Positions 33,575-43,479 of a stretch of DNA of 64,000 nt are shown one piece after another (position 1 is the first letter of the stretch; each line of letters begins with the position of its first letter). A program made the position numbers and the translations under genes. The stretch lies in NCBI GenBank assembly GCA_003427395.1, contig BFEA01000697.1:218239-282238 (forward strand), written 5' to 3'. Source of the stretch: Chara braunii. Its lineage: Eukaryota > Streptophyta > Charophyceae > Charales > Characeae. The notes below the pieces were generated by a model that worked only from the letters and a program-made list of their open reading frames with translations, was not told where the DNA came from and searched no databases.

Positions 33575-33805
33575 TAGAGCCTTCCGTAATTAACTTCAGG
33601 TAACCTAATGGTCGCGCCCATACTTTTTTTTTTTTTTTTGGGTCGCGCCCATACTTGCTCCATCGGCGTGCATATATCGAAGTAGCCAGCCTCATGAACA
33701 TTGCTCATTATATGTTCCCTTAGGTAACCTAATGGTCGTGCCCATACTTCCTCCATCGGCGTGCATACATCGAAGTAGCGGCCTCCTCGAACATCGCTCA
33801 TTATA
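33575..33805 (-). repeat. 111-bp tandem duplication, open on the minus strand
   Basis: GGTAACCTAATGGTCG-GCCC recurs at 33598 and 33722, each followed by ATACTT-CTCCATCGGCGTGC and CATCGAAGTAGC. On the minus strand the units stay open and read EHIMS-V-GYFD(I/V)CTPMEE, VWARPLGYL. I do not recognise the peptide. Confidence 0.65.
33625..33640 (-). mobile_element. Poly(A)-only insertion with 15-bp target duplication
   Basis: GGTCGCGCCCATACT occurs at 33610-33624 and 33641-33655 with only T15G between. The sister tandem unit at 33722-33760 (GGTCGTGCCCATACTTCCTC) shows the uninterrupted state. This is what target-primed reverse transcription would leave if it aborted within a poly(A) tail. Confidence 0.7.
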
Positions 33806-34047
33806 TGTTCCTCCGCCGCCGCCCCCCCTTTGCCCCCCCTTATGCCATCCCTTCCTGATCATCATCTGCTACCGCTGCCATCAGTGACAAACAAAAATAT
33901 ATTTGGCTTTTTTTTTGCCAAATGGCAAATACGTAATTCCCCGTGTTCTTCTCTCTTAGAAGAGTTCGGCAACTGTGTATGTTGCTTGTTCTTTATAAAA
34001 AAGAACTGCAGTTTTTATTATATAAACCTAGGAAGATTTTCATGACT

Positions 34048-34250
34048 GGCCGGTCTGGACCGGCCGGTCACCCGGGTGTGACGCCGGGGGGTTCTGACGT
34101 CCAGGTGACCCGGTCATGGCAAAAAAAAAAAAAAAAAAAAGTGGCGGTGGGGTTTTTCCGCGCTCCTCAAGAGGAGCCCAAATCCCGGCTCTTTTCATTT
34201 TTTGAGTGTTGGCTGTCAAGGGGGGGAAAGAGGAGTGTAAATGAAATAAG
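34048..34250. repeat. GGCCGGTC palindromic island next to poly(A)
   Basis: GGCCGGTCTGGACCGGCCGG is followed by TCACCCGGGTGTGACG, then CCGGTCATGGC, (A)19 and a T-rich body. A similar island in reverse order (poly(T) then GGGCCGCCCGGGACC, CCGGCCGGTCACCCGG) is at 35855-35945. GGACCGG blocks also start the 11.05 kb insertion. Confidence 0.55.
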
Positions 34251-34254
34251 GCTA

Positions 34255-34447
34255 AAGGGGTTTAAACCATACTTGCGGCGCACCGACCCTGTGTGCTGCG
34301 CGGTGTGCCGCGCGCTGTGCGGTGCGCGGACCCGAGGTGCGCGCGCACCCGGGTGCGCAGTGCGCTGCGCTCAGGGCCGGTGCGCCGCGCGCTAGTGCGC
34401 TGGGGGGTGCGCGCTGGCGGGGCGCAGGTGCACCGGGTGCACACACC
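34255..34447 (+). repeat. GC-rich module, longest copy
   Basis: GTTTAAACCATACTTGCGGC then 180 bases built from GTGCGC/GCGCAC variants. The GTTTAAACCATACTTGCGG boundary is shared, reversed, with 35645-35668. Confidence 0.7.
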
Positions 34448-34515
34448 ATTTTTTTATTTATTTTTATTTTACTGTTTGTTTAGGCATTTATTTTACTGTT
34501 TTTTTTTATTTTAGG

Positions 34516-34628
34516 GAGAGAGAGAGAGAGAGAGAGAGAGAGGTCTCCAACGTCGCGGTTGGCCCATCGAAACGACGAGCAAAATCGAGTGAATCTATCG
34601 CTGCAACATGGAAATATACACCGCCACA

Positions 34629-34672
<44 letters not shown>

Positions 34673-34673
34673 N

Positions 34674-34708
<35 letters not shown>
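34516..34708 (+). repeat. Microsatellites (AG)n and (TG)n(AG)n around a short repeat
   Basis: (AG)n spans 34516-34541. (TG)n spans 34631-34672 and passes through the N at 34673 into (AG)n to about 34708. Between them lies one short interspersed repeat copy (34574-34630). Confidence 0.9.
34574..34630 (+). repeat. Short interspersed repeat copy
   Basis: GACGAGCAAAATCGAGTGAA, CAACATGGAAATATACACCG. It ends exactly where the (TG)n tract begins. Confidence 0.65.
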
Positions 34709-34711
<3 letters not shown>

Positions 34712-34804
34712 CCGTGTGAGAGGGAGAAGAAACCGTGTGCTGACACTATCGGACCAAAGAAACCGCCCTTATCAACGGGCAACATGAATCCAGAAGTGGG
34801 GCGA

Positions 34805-34870
34805 CATGCACAAAGGACAAAAAATATGGCGGTGTATCTTTCCATGTTCTGGCGGAAGATTCATTCATAC
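34805..34870 (-). repeat. Short interspersed repeat copy (reverse)
   Basis: ATGGCGGTGTATCTTTCCAT, GTTCTGGCGGAAGATTCATT: one of the closest copies to consensus, preceded by the ATGCACAAAGGACAAAAA flank. Confidence 0.8.
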
Positions 34871-34959
34871 GTTGGGTGGTGGAGAACGAAGGGCCGATAA
34901 ATCCGGTAAGCACGTAACGTATCTCTGGAAACTTTTTTTTTTTTTTTTGGAGAATCTCT

Positions 34960-35140
34960 GAACAAATGAGACTGAATCCTCCACTTGAACATGGAAAGAT
35001 ACATTGCCATATATGGGCCTCGCTGCACTACTCTGGAAATCTGCAAAACGAGAGTGAATCTTGCGTTAGAATATGGAAAGATACACCGCCAAAATTTTTG
35101 TCTTTTGTGCATGTAGAGAGCAGTGCAGCGAGGCCCTTTG
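34960..35140 (+). repeat. Two short repeats between inverted GGGCCTCGCTGCACT arms
   Basis: Copy one (34960-35012) ends CATTGCCATATATGGGCCTC. Copy two (35041-35092) ends GATACACCGCCAAAATTTTT, then TGTGCATGTAGAGAGCAGTG. The arms GGGCCTCGCTGCACTACTC (35012-35031) and GAGCAGTGCAGCGAGGCCC (35117-35136) are inverted with one mismatch. A further GTGCAGCGAGCCCG follows at 35164. Confidence 0.8.
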
Positions 35141-35574
35141 TCTTGTTGTGCATGTCGAGAGTTGTGCAGCGAGCCCGTTGGTGAACATTACCGTTGAGGT
35201 TCTGACAGGTTGGACGTGCCGGGCTTCACTCGTGCAAAGAAATTCTAAAAAAAAATTCCAGGAAAAACGGCTGTCAGTTCTGTCGTTTTCTACGACAGAA
35301 GTAATAAGAAGAGATCGTTTTCAGAGATTGCGACCCTCATCATGACTGAATCTGGCCTGCAAGAACCCTACCATACAGACGGCAATAACCCTACCATACA
35401 GTGTCACACAGAGTGTTACCCGGACTACAGGTTACTAAAATCTTTCAGGCCAACGCGCGGCCTCCAAAAAAAATTTGAATGGTCGTTTCTCATTTTACGC
35501 GAGCAGGGGGCCGGGTCGATTACCGCCCCTCACAACTTTTTTTCTTTTTTTTTGACCCCCATTTTTGGAGGTGC

Positions 35575-35945
35575 GCCGCATGCAGTGCGCGCGCGTCGTG
35601 CAGGAAGCGCGGTGCGGCGCACGTGCGCAGTACAGCGCATCGCGATGCACCGCAAGTATGGTTTAAACTTTAAAGGGGGGTGCCTTAGTGTGATATGGTG
35701 TTTTTTTTATTTTTTATCTTTGGTTCTGTGACGAATTCTGATGCGACCCTCAGCCAAAAGTTTTTTGTATTGCAATTCTACGCAACATAATTTTTTTTCA
35801 GATTTTTTTGGATTTGATTTGATTAGATTTTTTTTTATTTTTTTTTGCGCTGGGGCCGCCCGGGACCATACCCGGGGGTCATGCCCGGCCGGTCACCCGG
35901 TCGCCAATCCGGGCGTGACATTGGGACCCGGGCGCCTGGGATATC
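35575..35945 (-). repeat. GC-rich module and GGCCGG island, reverse of the 34.05-34.45 kb set
   Basis: 35575-35650 is GCGCGC/GTGCGC-rich and ends CACCGCAAGTATGGTTTAAA. A T-rich body follows, then the CCCGGCCGGTCACCCGG island at 35878-35900. The order mirrors 34048-34447, suggesting one element of about 400 bases in two inverted copies. Confidence 0.6.
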
Positions 35946-36369
35946 TCCCTAGATATAAACAACAATGAGGCTGGGAAGTCCTCAACAATCTGAACCCAGA
36001 TAATGCTGGGGCCGTTACCCAGATTGTGCTTGAGCTGGAAAACGGGTCCAACGCCCCTTTGTCTGCATCTTCCCTAAGAAACTCAAAACTGGACTAAGGA
36101 ATAGTCGACAAGAAAAACTGGAAAAGCGGGGCCAAGGCGTGTATAGCACTGAATACCTTTCTTGTTGCGAATATGCCCTGGTAGATGCTTCCTTGTGAGT
36201 AGCAACAAATCTTCTACCTCCTATTTTACCCAGCTGCCTTTCCTTTCTGGAGAAGTTAAACCCTTATACTTCCAGTACCTTTCTCAACTATTGATGCCAA
36301 GCCTGGAAATGCCCTGTGTGGCGTGCACCATATTCTGAAACGTTGGTAAATATAACCCTACCTACAATC

Positions 36370-37460
36370 AAGCATCAGAGTACGTGACCATGACACCCTG
36401 CCTTATCTCTACTTCACACTCACAGCATACGAATCTCCACCTGCTCTTCGTCCAACCCAATGTGCACCTCGGTCAGCATGTCGACGACCTTCAATCTTGG
36501 ATCTGCATAAGAGCTCCGCTCGTAAGCCTTTTGAAGTACAACAATGGCCTCTCGCTACTTAGCTATGTTCTACAAGGCGTGATTGAGTCTCTACGCAGTA
36601 AGGACAATGAGCTTTGTCAAGTGGTGTATCGCGTTGTTGGATCGTGCAAAGTGCTGAGGAGAAAATCATTTGCGATCTCAAGCAGAATGCACTTCCCTTC
36701 AAGGCTGTACACCACACACAACAGATTTTACAGCAATATATATGAACCTGCCACACAGTAGGATCTTTAATGATGTGCTAAATGTTGTTCGCGAAACTTA
36801 TGATTATCCTGTGTATCAATCCCATAGGGCAGAAGGCCAGTACAAATGTACATGACTGTGGTTCGGGGTCTCTAATGTCTTTATGCAGCGGATGATACTC
36901 TCCGCCATCAGGTGGTCGGTATCCCTATGGGCACTAACATTGGACCAGAAATTGTAGACCTCATGCTCTATTGGGACAAAGCACAGTTCATCAACGAACT
37001 TTGCCAGCGAGACCTGCGCAAGCATATGCATTCGCATATCGTTTCATCAATCCTATCTTGGGAGATATCTCCACCCCCTCCTGCTCGGTATGGTCTTAAG
37101 TGGAAAGACACTGTCAAGCAGGATGGTTCATGTCTTTTCCTCGGGGCAAGAATCGTTTGGCCGGATGGCTCACTTTGCATCGGAGTGTTTGAGAAGGTTG
37201 AGGCTCAGACATTCCCTGTCATACGTTATCTTAGTGCTGCCTCCAATGCCCCAGCTCATCAGCCTTAAGTGTGCTCACGAGACAGCTAACGAGGTCTCAA
37301 CACATGTGTAACAATGTCACGGACTTCAAATCTGCAGTGACTTCCCCGACACGAAGTATGCCTGCTAGGGGCTATCCTCCCAGTGTCCTGTCCAGAGGCT
37401 GGACTTCATATCTCCGTGGCCGGCAGCGCTGGCTACCCTTATGTCACATGGCTTTCGAAC
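36370..37460 (+). pseudogene. Penelope-like element reverse transcriptase, decayed
   Basis: Blocks seen in order across frames: LPYLYFTLTAYESPPALRPT; IYMNLPHSRIFNDVLNVVRE (first Asp region changed); GIPMGTN with DLMLYWDKAQFI; YRFI followed by Asn-Pro where the catalytic Asp pair is expected; YGLKWKDT, DGSCLFLGARI, VIRY and HQP; LTRQLTR, CNNVTDFKSAV and GYPPSVLSRGW. The GIPMGTN motif and the C-terminal Q-L-x-R...CNN segment are characteristic of Penelope-like RTs rather than LINE or LTR RTs. Frameshifts and stops are frequent. I saw no GIY-YIG endonuclease. Confidence 0.7.
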
Positions 37461-38601
37461 TGCTTTCACTGCTTGCCACATTGAGCAATTACCCACTGCT
37501 GTATGCTGATTCTGCATACAGGCCCTCCACACAACCACACACAATTGGACTCCACCCACTCCCGAACACCCATTTTGAGAACAAGCTGACCACACAGCCA
37601 AGTGCAGCGGGCCTGCCATCTCCTGTTATTCCTACTGAAATGGCAGATGCTAATATGTCAACTCAGCAGGAGACCAGGCCAATTGCAACAAACAATGTAG
37701 ACATTGTCGGCCTGCATCCTACCAATGCCAAGTGTGCCGCCTCGACCACCATCACCACCACTAGCCACCACCAGCTCTCCTGCCGACATCTTCTACCACG
37801 TCATCCCATCAGTCATCTGCCTCCTTTTTTCTTCCTCTTCTTCCCCTTCCTCCACCTTGCATGCCTTCATTTGTCTTCAACCTCATCATCAACACATTCA
37901 TGGTCAGACCAGCCATAACAGAGGCCCCATCGGCAGAGGCATCTCTTGTTAAAAAAAAATTAGCCGTTTGAGATACCTCTTTGGTGGAGATGTTCCCCGT
38001 CTCCACAGCCACCTCCGAGACAGCAGCCTCGTTTGGACAGCATGATCACCGCGCCCCCTGCAGGGGTCAGAGGTCTACCTTGGCGCCATGCTGGCAACCG
38101 TGTGGAACAACATTGTCGCTCTTAATATACAGTATCCAGGTACAGTACATATCGAATCGGATGCCAACAATGTGGTGATTTCTTTAGTGCTGCAGGCCTG
38201 TGTGTGCACCAGTGTTGCATACTGTAACGTGCAGACCAGAACAAGAACCGACCTTTCAATACAAAGTACAAGATAACACAGCGGAAGACTTAGATACCAG
38301 TGATCCGAACGATCAATGTTGAAATGCAGCCGTGAACATACATCATCATCATCGTTACATGGTGTGAAATGGGCCTGGCGCTTCACACAGGAAGACTGCG
38401 CCAGCCCATACCATACACAGACGAAGAGGAAGGGGATAGACGAAGAGAAGGGGGAAGATGGGAATGTCGTCAACACCAAGTCTTCGGCACAAGCCCAAAT
38501 AGTCCCTCGTCGAAATGTCTGAATCCCAAATGTCAAGTCTGGATCCAATGTCGTCAAGTCTCAAGTCACAACTCTGTCTCTCTCTGTTGTAGTCTGAGAA
38601 G
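37461..38601. other. No gene recognised up to the assembly gap
   Basis: 37461-37918 stays open in one plus frame (Ser/Thr/His-rich) but shows no domain. It may be trailing Penelope-element sequence. 38180-38600 is unassigned. Confidence 0.4.
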
Positions 38602-39221
38602 NNNNNNNNNNNNNNNNNNNNNNNNNNNNNNNNNNNNNNNNNNNNNNNNNNNNNNNNNNNNNNNNNNNNNNNNNNNNNNNNNNNNNNNNNNNNNNNNNNN
38701 NNNNNNNNNNNNNNNNNNNNNNNNNNNNNNNNNNNNNNNNNNNNNNNNNNNNNNNNNNNNNNNNNNNNNNNNNNNNNNNNNNNNNNNNNNNNNNNNNNNN
38801 NNNNNNNNNNNNNNNNNNNNNNNNNNNNNNNNNNNNNNNNNNNNNNNNNNNNNNNNNNNNNNNNNNNNNNNNNNNNNNNNNNNNNNNNNNNNNNNNNNNN
38901 NNNNNNNNNNNNNNNNNNNNNNNNNNNNNNNNNNNNNNNNNNNNNNNNNNNNNNNNNNNNNNNNNNNNNNNNNNNNNNNNNNNNNNNNNNNNNNNNNNNN
39001 NNNNNNNNNNNNNNNNNNNNNNNNNNNNNNNNNNNNNNNNNNNNNNNNNNNNNNNNNNNNNNNNNNNNNNNNNNNNNNNNNNNNNNNNNNNNNNNNNNNN
39101 NNNNNNNNNNNNNNNNNNNNNNNNNNNNNNNNNNNNNNNNNNNNNNNNNNNNNNNNNNNNNNNNNNNNNNNNNNNNNNNNNNNNNNNNNNNNNNNNNNNN
39201 NNNNNNNNNNNNNNNNNNNNN
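38602..39221. other. Assembly gap (620 N)
   Basis: An uninterrupted run of N. Anything here, including a hydrolase exon, is invisible. Sequence resumes with a GGGCCCTGCAGGGCCC palindrome at 39287-39302. Confidence 0.98.
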
Positions 39222-39451
39222 CAGGCTGAAACGAACGGGGCCTGTAAGCCCTAAGTTTTAGGCTTTTAGGCTGAATGTCCGGGACGGGCCCTGCAGGGCC
39301 CGTGTGGCTACACAGTATGCCACAACCAGACACGGGGTGCAGCCTGTGCAGCATGTGCACTACTAGCAGGCACTCGGAGCATAAGTGCGGCTGATCAGCT
39401 TCCGCTTCCTGTATCAGACCCACCCATTTCTCATCCACACCTTCTCCTCAC

Positions 39452-39886
39452 TTGATGGAACCCTGGACTGAAGGTGATCTCTCTCTGGAGCGTATGCTTG
39501 AGCCAATGGAGTCGATACAGCTGGAGGAACCTGACAGGAACGGGCAAGACCACAATGAATCTCCGCGTACTGTGCAATTTGCAGAATTGAATGAACCTCT
39601 CCCTGCTGCACAGTCTGCAGAATCAGATGATCTCATAGTGCTACAGCGAGGCCACTGTGTGTATGTCATTAATGTATGTCTCCTCGCTTACAATGGCAAC
39701 CCTTACACGGTTTCTGATTTTGCAGATATCATCCACTGGATAGAAGAAGAGCATCATGCTCTCTGCCCAGAGGACTACAGCACTGCAACTAGCGTGAGCA
39801 TAGAGGTCCTGTCTATGGCATCTATGGGAACATGGATCCAAGTATCCGTGCATGCATGCATCGTCCGGGTCATTTCAGTGCTGTAA
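39452..39886 (+). CDS. Unrecognised acidic open frame (144 aa), doubtful
   Basis: An acidic frame (residues 1-60 rich in Glu/Asp, with two related segments QFAELNE and QSAESDD) is followed by a less biased part (VYVINVCLLAYNGNPYTVSD). It has no family resemblance that I recognise. It could be a fragment of a mobile element's N-terminal protein, since it sits between the Penelope relic and the gypsy element. TTTGCAG at 39718 looks like a splice acceptor. Low confidence that it is a gene. Confidence 0.2.
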   Translation: MMEPWTEGDLSLERMLEPMESIQLEEPDRNGQDHNESPRTVQFAELNEPLPAAQSAESDDLIVLQRGHCVYVINVCLLAYNGNPYTVSDFADIIHWIEEEHHALCPEDYSTATSVSIEVLSMASMGTWIQVSVHACIVRVISVL

Positions 39887-40859
39887 CCTTTGCAGATGAT
39901 TCATAGACCCTATGGGGTAATGGCGGTAGGGTGCACAGTGCAAGAAGTATTAACTCTTTCTATCACCAGGCTGTAGATTCTCACTCGGTATGGCTCGGTC
40001 ATCAGGAACAGTATGTCGCTGTGCACTCGCAAGCACTACAGCCTCCAGAAAGCAATCCGGCTGAACCTCCTCCATCCCATGTACATGGTCGGGCTCATCA
40101 GGAACAGTATTGCAATGAACCTCGCAATTTCAAACCAATTCGCACATGCAAGATGAGAGTCTTCACACGAAAGTTCACACCACATCGGCGCCCGATATTT
40201 TTCCACTCAAAATTACGATAAGTGTCCAGCGGCAACTGCCGCGATTCAAACAGTGCAATCCCACTCAGGTATGTGTCCGACTCCCCTATCTCTTTCCTCT
40301 GGCCTCTCTCTCTCTCTCTCTCAACACAACTCTTCGGCCTCTCTGCCTCACTGCTCTCGGTTCTCTCCCTCTCCGTCTCTCGCCTAGGATCTACGCTGAA
40401 TACAGCTGCAGTGTATCTCTTTAATCCTGGGCGGCTATGGCCGCCGTCTTCCTCTTCCCAACCACTCTAGCTATGGCTGACTCTCGTAGCCAGGGTGCTT
40501 GCTCCTCCCCCGGCGCTTCGGCCTTCGTCCAGGTCGCACTATTGCACAAGCAGCTGGCTTCGCTTCTGCAACATTGCAAGTGAGCATCTGCCTTCGTTTT
40601 GCACTGTAGCAGCTAAATATAGTTGCAATTGGCTGTTCGTGCCTGCTTCGGACGGGTACAAGTCGCCCGCGACCTCTGCCTTGCCAAAGTTTGGTGTTTC
40701 CGGAAGTCTCCGGACTTTCTTGGGACGCTGCTGCAGATTTGGAGATGGGACTTCACCTCCTGTACAGGTACCGGCGGACCGTACCTTTACTGCGAAGTTT
40801 CAATACCCGACTTCTACCGACCTACAATGCTTCGGCCTATGGGCCCTAAGGCTTATCTT
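39887..40859. other. No gene recognised; CT-rich tract
   Basis: (CT)n-like sequence lies at 40303-40322. A short direct repeat (GTCATCAGGAACAGTATG / CTCATCAGGAACAGTATT) lies at 39999 and 40095. The rest is unassigned. Confidence 0.5.
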
Positions 40860-41410
40860 ACCGGGACAGCCTGGGACCAGACTGACTGGGACCTTGGGAC
40901 TGGGACTTCTGGTGTCTAACTGTGTGAAATCCTTTCACTCCCAGTCTCTGTAAACTCCCTAGTGTACCAACGATCATCCCCTGGTTCCTGATATGTGTGT
41001 ACTGGCGCTGCAGTCTGCCCCTTCTTCCTGTCTTGTAGACATTCTCCGCCAGAACTCGATCTATGTCATATCTTCCATCCATGTCAGGAGGGATCATTGA
41101 TCTGCTTGAAGGGAAACAATCGTTAATGGCATTGGGCAGCAACTTGGATGCGTGAAACACTGGGTAAGTGTTTAAGTGCAAAGGAATATCAACAGTATAG
41201 GAGGGACCGTCTGCGGCTCCTATGACATCTAAAATCTCTCATGGTCCTTGGTATGCTGGTAGTAACTTCTGAGAAATGTTCCACAGTCCTCGGTATGCTG
41301 GTAGTAACTTCTGATAAATTCTCTTCCGGTATGCTGGTAGTAACTTCTGATAAATTCTTTAGACTTAACCCAGACAAGGTCACCTACAACGAACTTAGAT
41401 GGTCTATGAT
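40860..41410 (-). pseudogene. Gypsy integrase C-terminal region
   Basis: The minus frame 40858-41181 reads YPVFHASKLLPNA, then IPPDMDGRYDIDRVLAENVY, the 'PVFHVS-LLK ... (Y/E)-x-(V/I)-(E/D)-x-(I/V)L' pattern of gypsy integrase tails (a chromodomain-like region). The same segment is seen on the plus strand at 58375-58700 (MEGRYDIDRIVDE). It is interrupted by the 39-base tandem repeats. Confidence 0.75.
41236..41356 (-). repeat. Three-copy tandem repeat in the integrase tail
   Basis: GGTATGCTGGTAGTAACTTC occurs three times (41251, 41292, 41329) with spacers of 41 and 37 bases. On the minus strand each encodes LSEVTTSIP. The related plus-strand fragment at 58450 has a single unit, so the expansion is local. 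Confidence 0.85.
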
Positions 41411-41568
41411 GCTTGTTAGCTTCTCTCTACCATCTGATGTTGGGCCTTCCGGATGTTCTCAGCGACTTCCTGAGCTTCCTTCTCGTGTTGGACAGTAATC
41501 TCTCTAGTTCCAGGTGGCAGTCTCTGAATCTGGTCTGGATTCAGACAGTCTATTGGTCATTGCAGTCG

Positions 41569-41955
41569 TCACCCCTTGTGCAACTCATAATTGGGTGTCC
41601 TGTTCGTTGCCAAGTGTACAGAGTTGCTGTAGGCACTAGTTACCTTAGGAAGCTCGTCCCAGTCTACCTGATCTGGCGTAATGTACATGCGGAGCACTTG
41701 CTGTAGCATTTTGTCCATCTGCTTTGTCTGTCTGTTAGTCTCGGGATGCCTGCCTGGCGACATAGACCCGAAGACTTTCATCCGTTTCCAGTGCTCGCCG
41801 CTGAATATGCTATCTCTATCATTCACTATAGTCAATGGGTGCCAGTACTCTGCAACCCAATGATCGAAGAACTTACGGCTCACCAAATTTGTCTTTGCCT
41901 CAGTGAGCAACAGGACAAAAACAACAAATTTGCTAGATCTATCAACTATCACCAT
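41569..41955 (-). pseudogene. Gypsy integrase catalytic core
   Basis: The 128-residue minus frame starts MVIVDRSSKFVVFVL (first Asp), then TIVNDRDSIFSGEHWKRM (second Asp). The third acidic residue is expected in 'HPxTxGQTE', but this copy reads HPETNRQTKQMDK, with Lys in place of Glu. The core would cut and join cDNA to host DNA, but this substitution should abolish catalysis. Confidence 0.85.
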
Positions 41956-41963
41956 CTTGAGTC

Positions 41964-42191
41964 TTACCGCTTCGTGGTACTCTTGTTCCGCTGACAGACT
42001 TTGCAGCCTTGGATGTACAAGATGCAGTCTTGTTTAATCCCAACCCACGTTAGCATAGGTCTTCCTCCATCCAAAGTGGCCGTCTGCGTCATGGCATTCT
42101 CTCCTAGTATCAGGCTGTGTACTTCTTCCCTCTTCGGCACACACAACCTATCTTCCCTATCGGTTTTCTCAAACAGCGACCCATCAAACAT
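41964..42191 (-). pseudogene. Gypsy integrase zinc-binding domain
   Basis: The minus frame reads LCVPKREEVHSLILGE...CKVCQRNKSTTKR. The C-x2-C pair and upstream His positions match the integrase HHCC domain; the first His-x-H part is degraded (HSLILGENAM). It sits immediately upstream of the core in the correct order. Confidence 0.75.
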
Positions 42192-42197
42192 TAATAG

Positions 42198-42703
42198 TTA
42201 GGCTCCTTGTGAGGTGCAGTCTGCGCCTTGCGAATAATCTTGCTCTAGACTTTTATCTTCCTTGTATGCATCCCAAATATTCTGCTGTAGTTCGGCACCT
42301 TCAAAGTACGTGACGATGGCTCCAAAGAAGTTTGCGCATTGACTAAGCGCGTAAGCTACGACATTGTACTGCCCTTTGACGGGCTTGAGTTCGAAGTCGA
42401 ACTCGTTGATCTCAGTCGCCCACCTAGCTAACTTAGTAGACGTCCAGCCCTGAGTTTTAAGCCAACGCAATGTCTGTTGAACTCGTCGATCTCAATTGCC
42501 CACCTAGCTAACTTAATAGATATCCAGCTCTGAGTTTTAAGCGAACGCAATGTCTTGTGGTCGGAATAGACCTTGAAGTGTCGTCCTAACGAGTAGCGTC
42601 GCTTGTGGGCTAGGGCTACTCTTAAACCACTAGTACCTCCGAGCCTGTTTTTGCCGACTTTGAATTGCACTGCATTCCGAGTTGTGCCGGGCCCGAGTCC
42701 CAC
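42198..42703 (-). pseudogene. Gypsy RNase H, with internal duplication
   Basis: The minus frames give RYSLGRHFKVYSDHKTLRSL and W(I/T)STKLARWA(I/T)EI-EFDFEL, KPVKGQYNVVAYALS: the RNase H block with the 'VxSDHKxL' motif and the downstream 'G-x-x-N-x-x-A-x-x-LS' block. The typical Asp in 'ADALS' is Tyr here. A segment of about 110 bases (42410-42470 vs 42480-42545) is repeated. Confidence 0.8.
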
Positions 42704-42724
42704 TCCATTTTCTTTATGGTACTC

Positions 42725-43475
42725 TCACAGGAAGAACGAAAAAAAAAAAAAAAAAAAGTTGTGGCCATGAAACTCACAAAACAAGGAAACAAGACAAATG
42801 AAACAAAGCTTTGGCCGTGATTGCAGTTGTATACACTCTTGGAAGTGCCCTCAGTGAGGGCATCTCAGCCCCGTGGCCAGGTTGTCAGATTCCAGACAAA
42901 AAGAAAAAGGAAAAAAAGCAAACTAACACAGATTCGGCCGTGAAAATGGCTCGATGCATTTCTATAAGTGCCAGTGTGGTCATGGTTATAATTTTTTGAG
43001 GAAACACAGCTCGAGTAGATCACGGATTCAGATTGTCAGATTCCATAAACGGAAAACAAGAAAAAAACGAAAACACGGATTTGGCCATGAAAGTGATTGG
43101 ATACATTCCTCAAGTGCCAGTGTGATCGGGGTTACAATCCTCTGAGGAAACACAACTAGAGCAGATCATGGATTCCGCCCTGCCTCGTTGGCAGGGGACT
43201 CGTAACAAACTAACGAGAAAGAAAAAGAAGAAAACAATAAGTTTCAAAATGTGATTGTCTTTGCTGTAAGATGCATTTTGTAGAGGAAGACTGTGAGCAC
43301 GGCCTCCTAGATTACCTTGCCCGACATCATTGCAGTACAAAAAACTTTTTTTTAATCCTTTTCCTTTCACGCGCACGCAAAAGAAAACTAAGATTTATGG
43401 GACTTGCCGACTTGGGTCCACCCTCGAGTTCTTTGGGAAGAGTCTAAATCTTGTAATTTCCCAACACTGGCAGAG
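42725..43475. mobile_element. Non-coding insertion with tandem units inside gypsy RNase H
   Basis: RNase H similarity is interrupted here. The segment has poly(A) (42739-42757) and two to three related units of about 140 bases, sharing GGCC(G/A)TGAAA, AAGTGCCAGTGTG-TC, GGTTA-AAT, TGAGGAAACACA, GAGTAGATCACGGATTC. ACTAGTGGTTTAA occurs at both borders in opposite orientation (42624 and 43475). The family is unassigned. Confidence 0.5.
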
Positions 43476-43479
43476 GTAC

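Noticed and set aside
34252-34514. Ala/Arg/Cys-rich ORFs over the GTGCGC block
   Set aside because: Open in several frames at once because of low-complexity GC sequence; no codon-level signal.
38369-39438. Long ORFs of 286-290 aa on both strands
   Set aside because: They are almost entirely N bases from the assembly gap.
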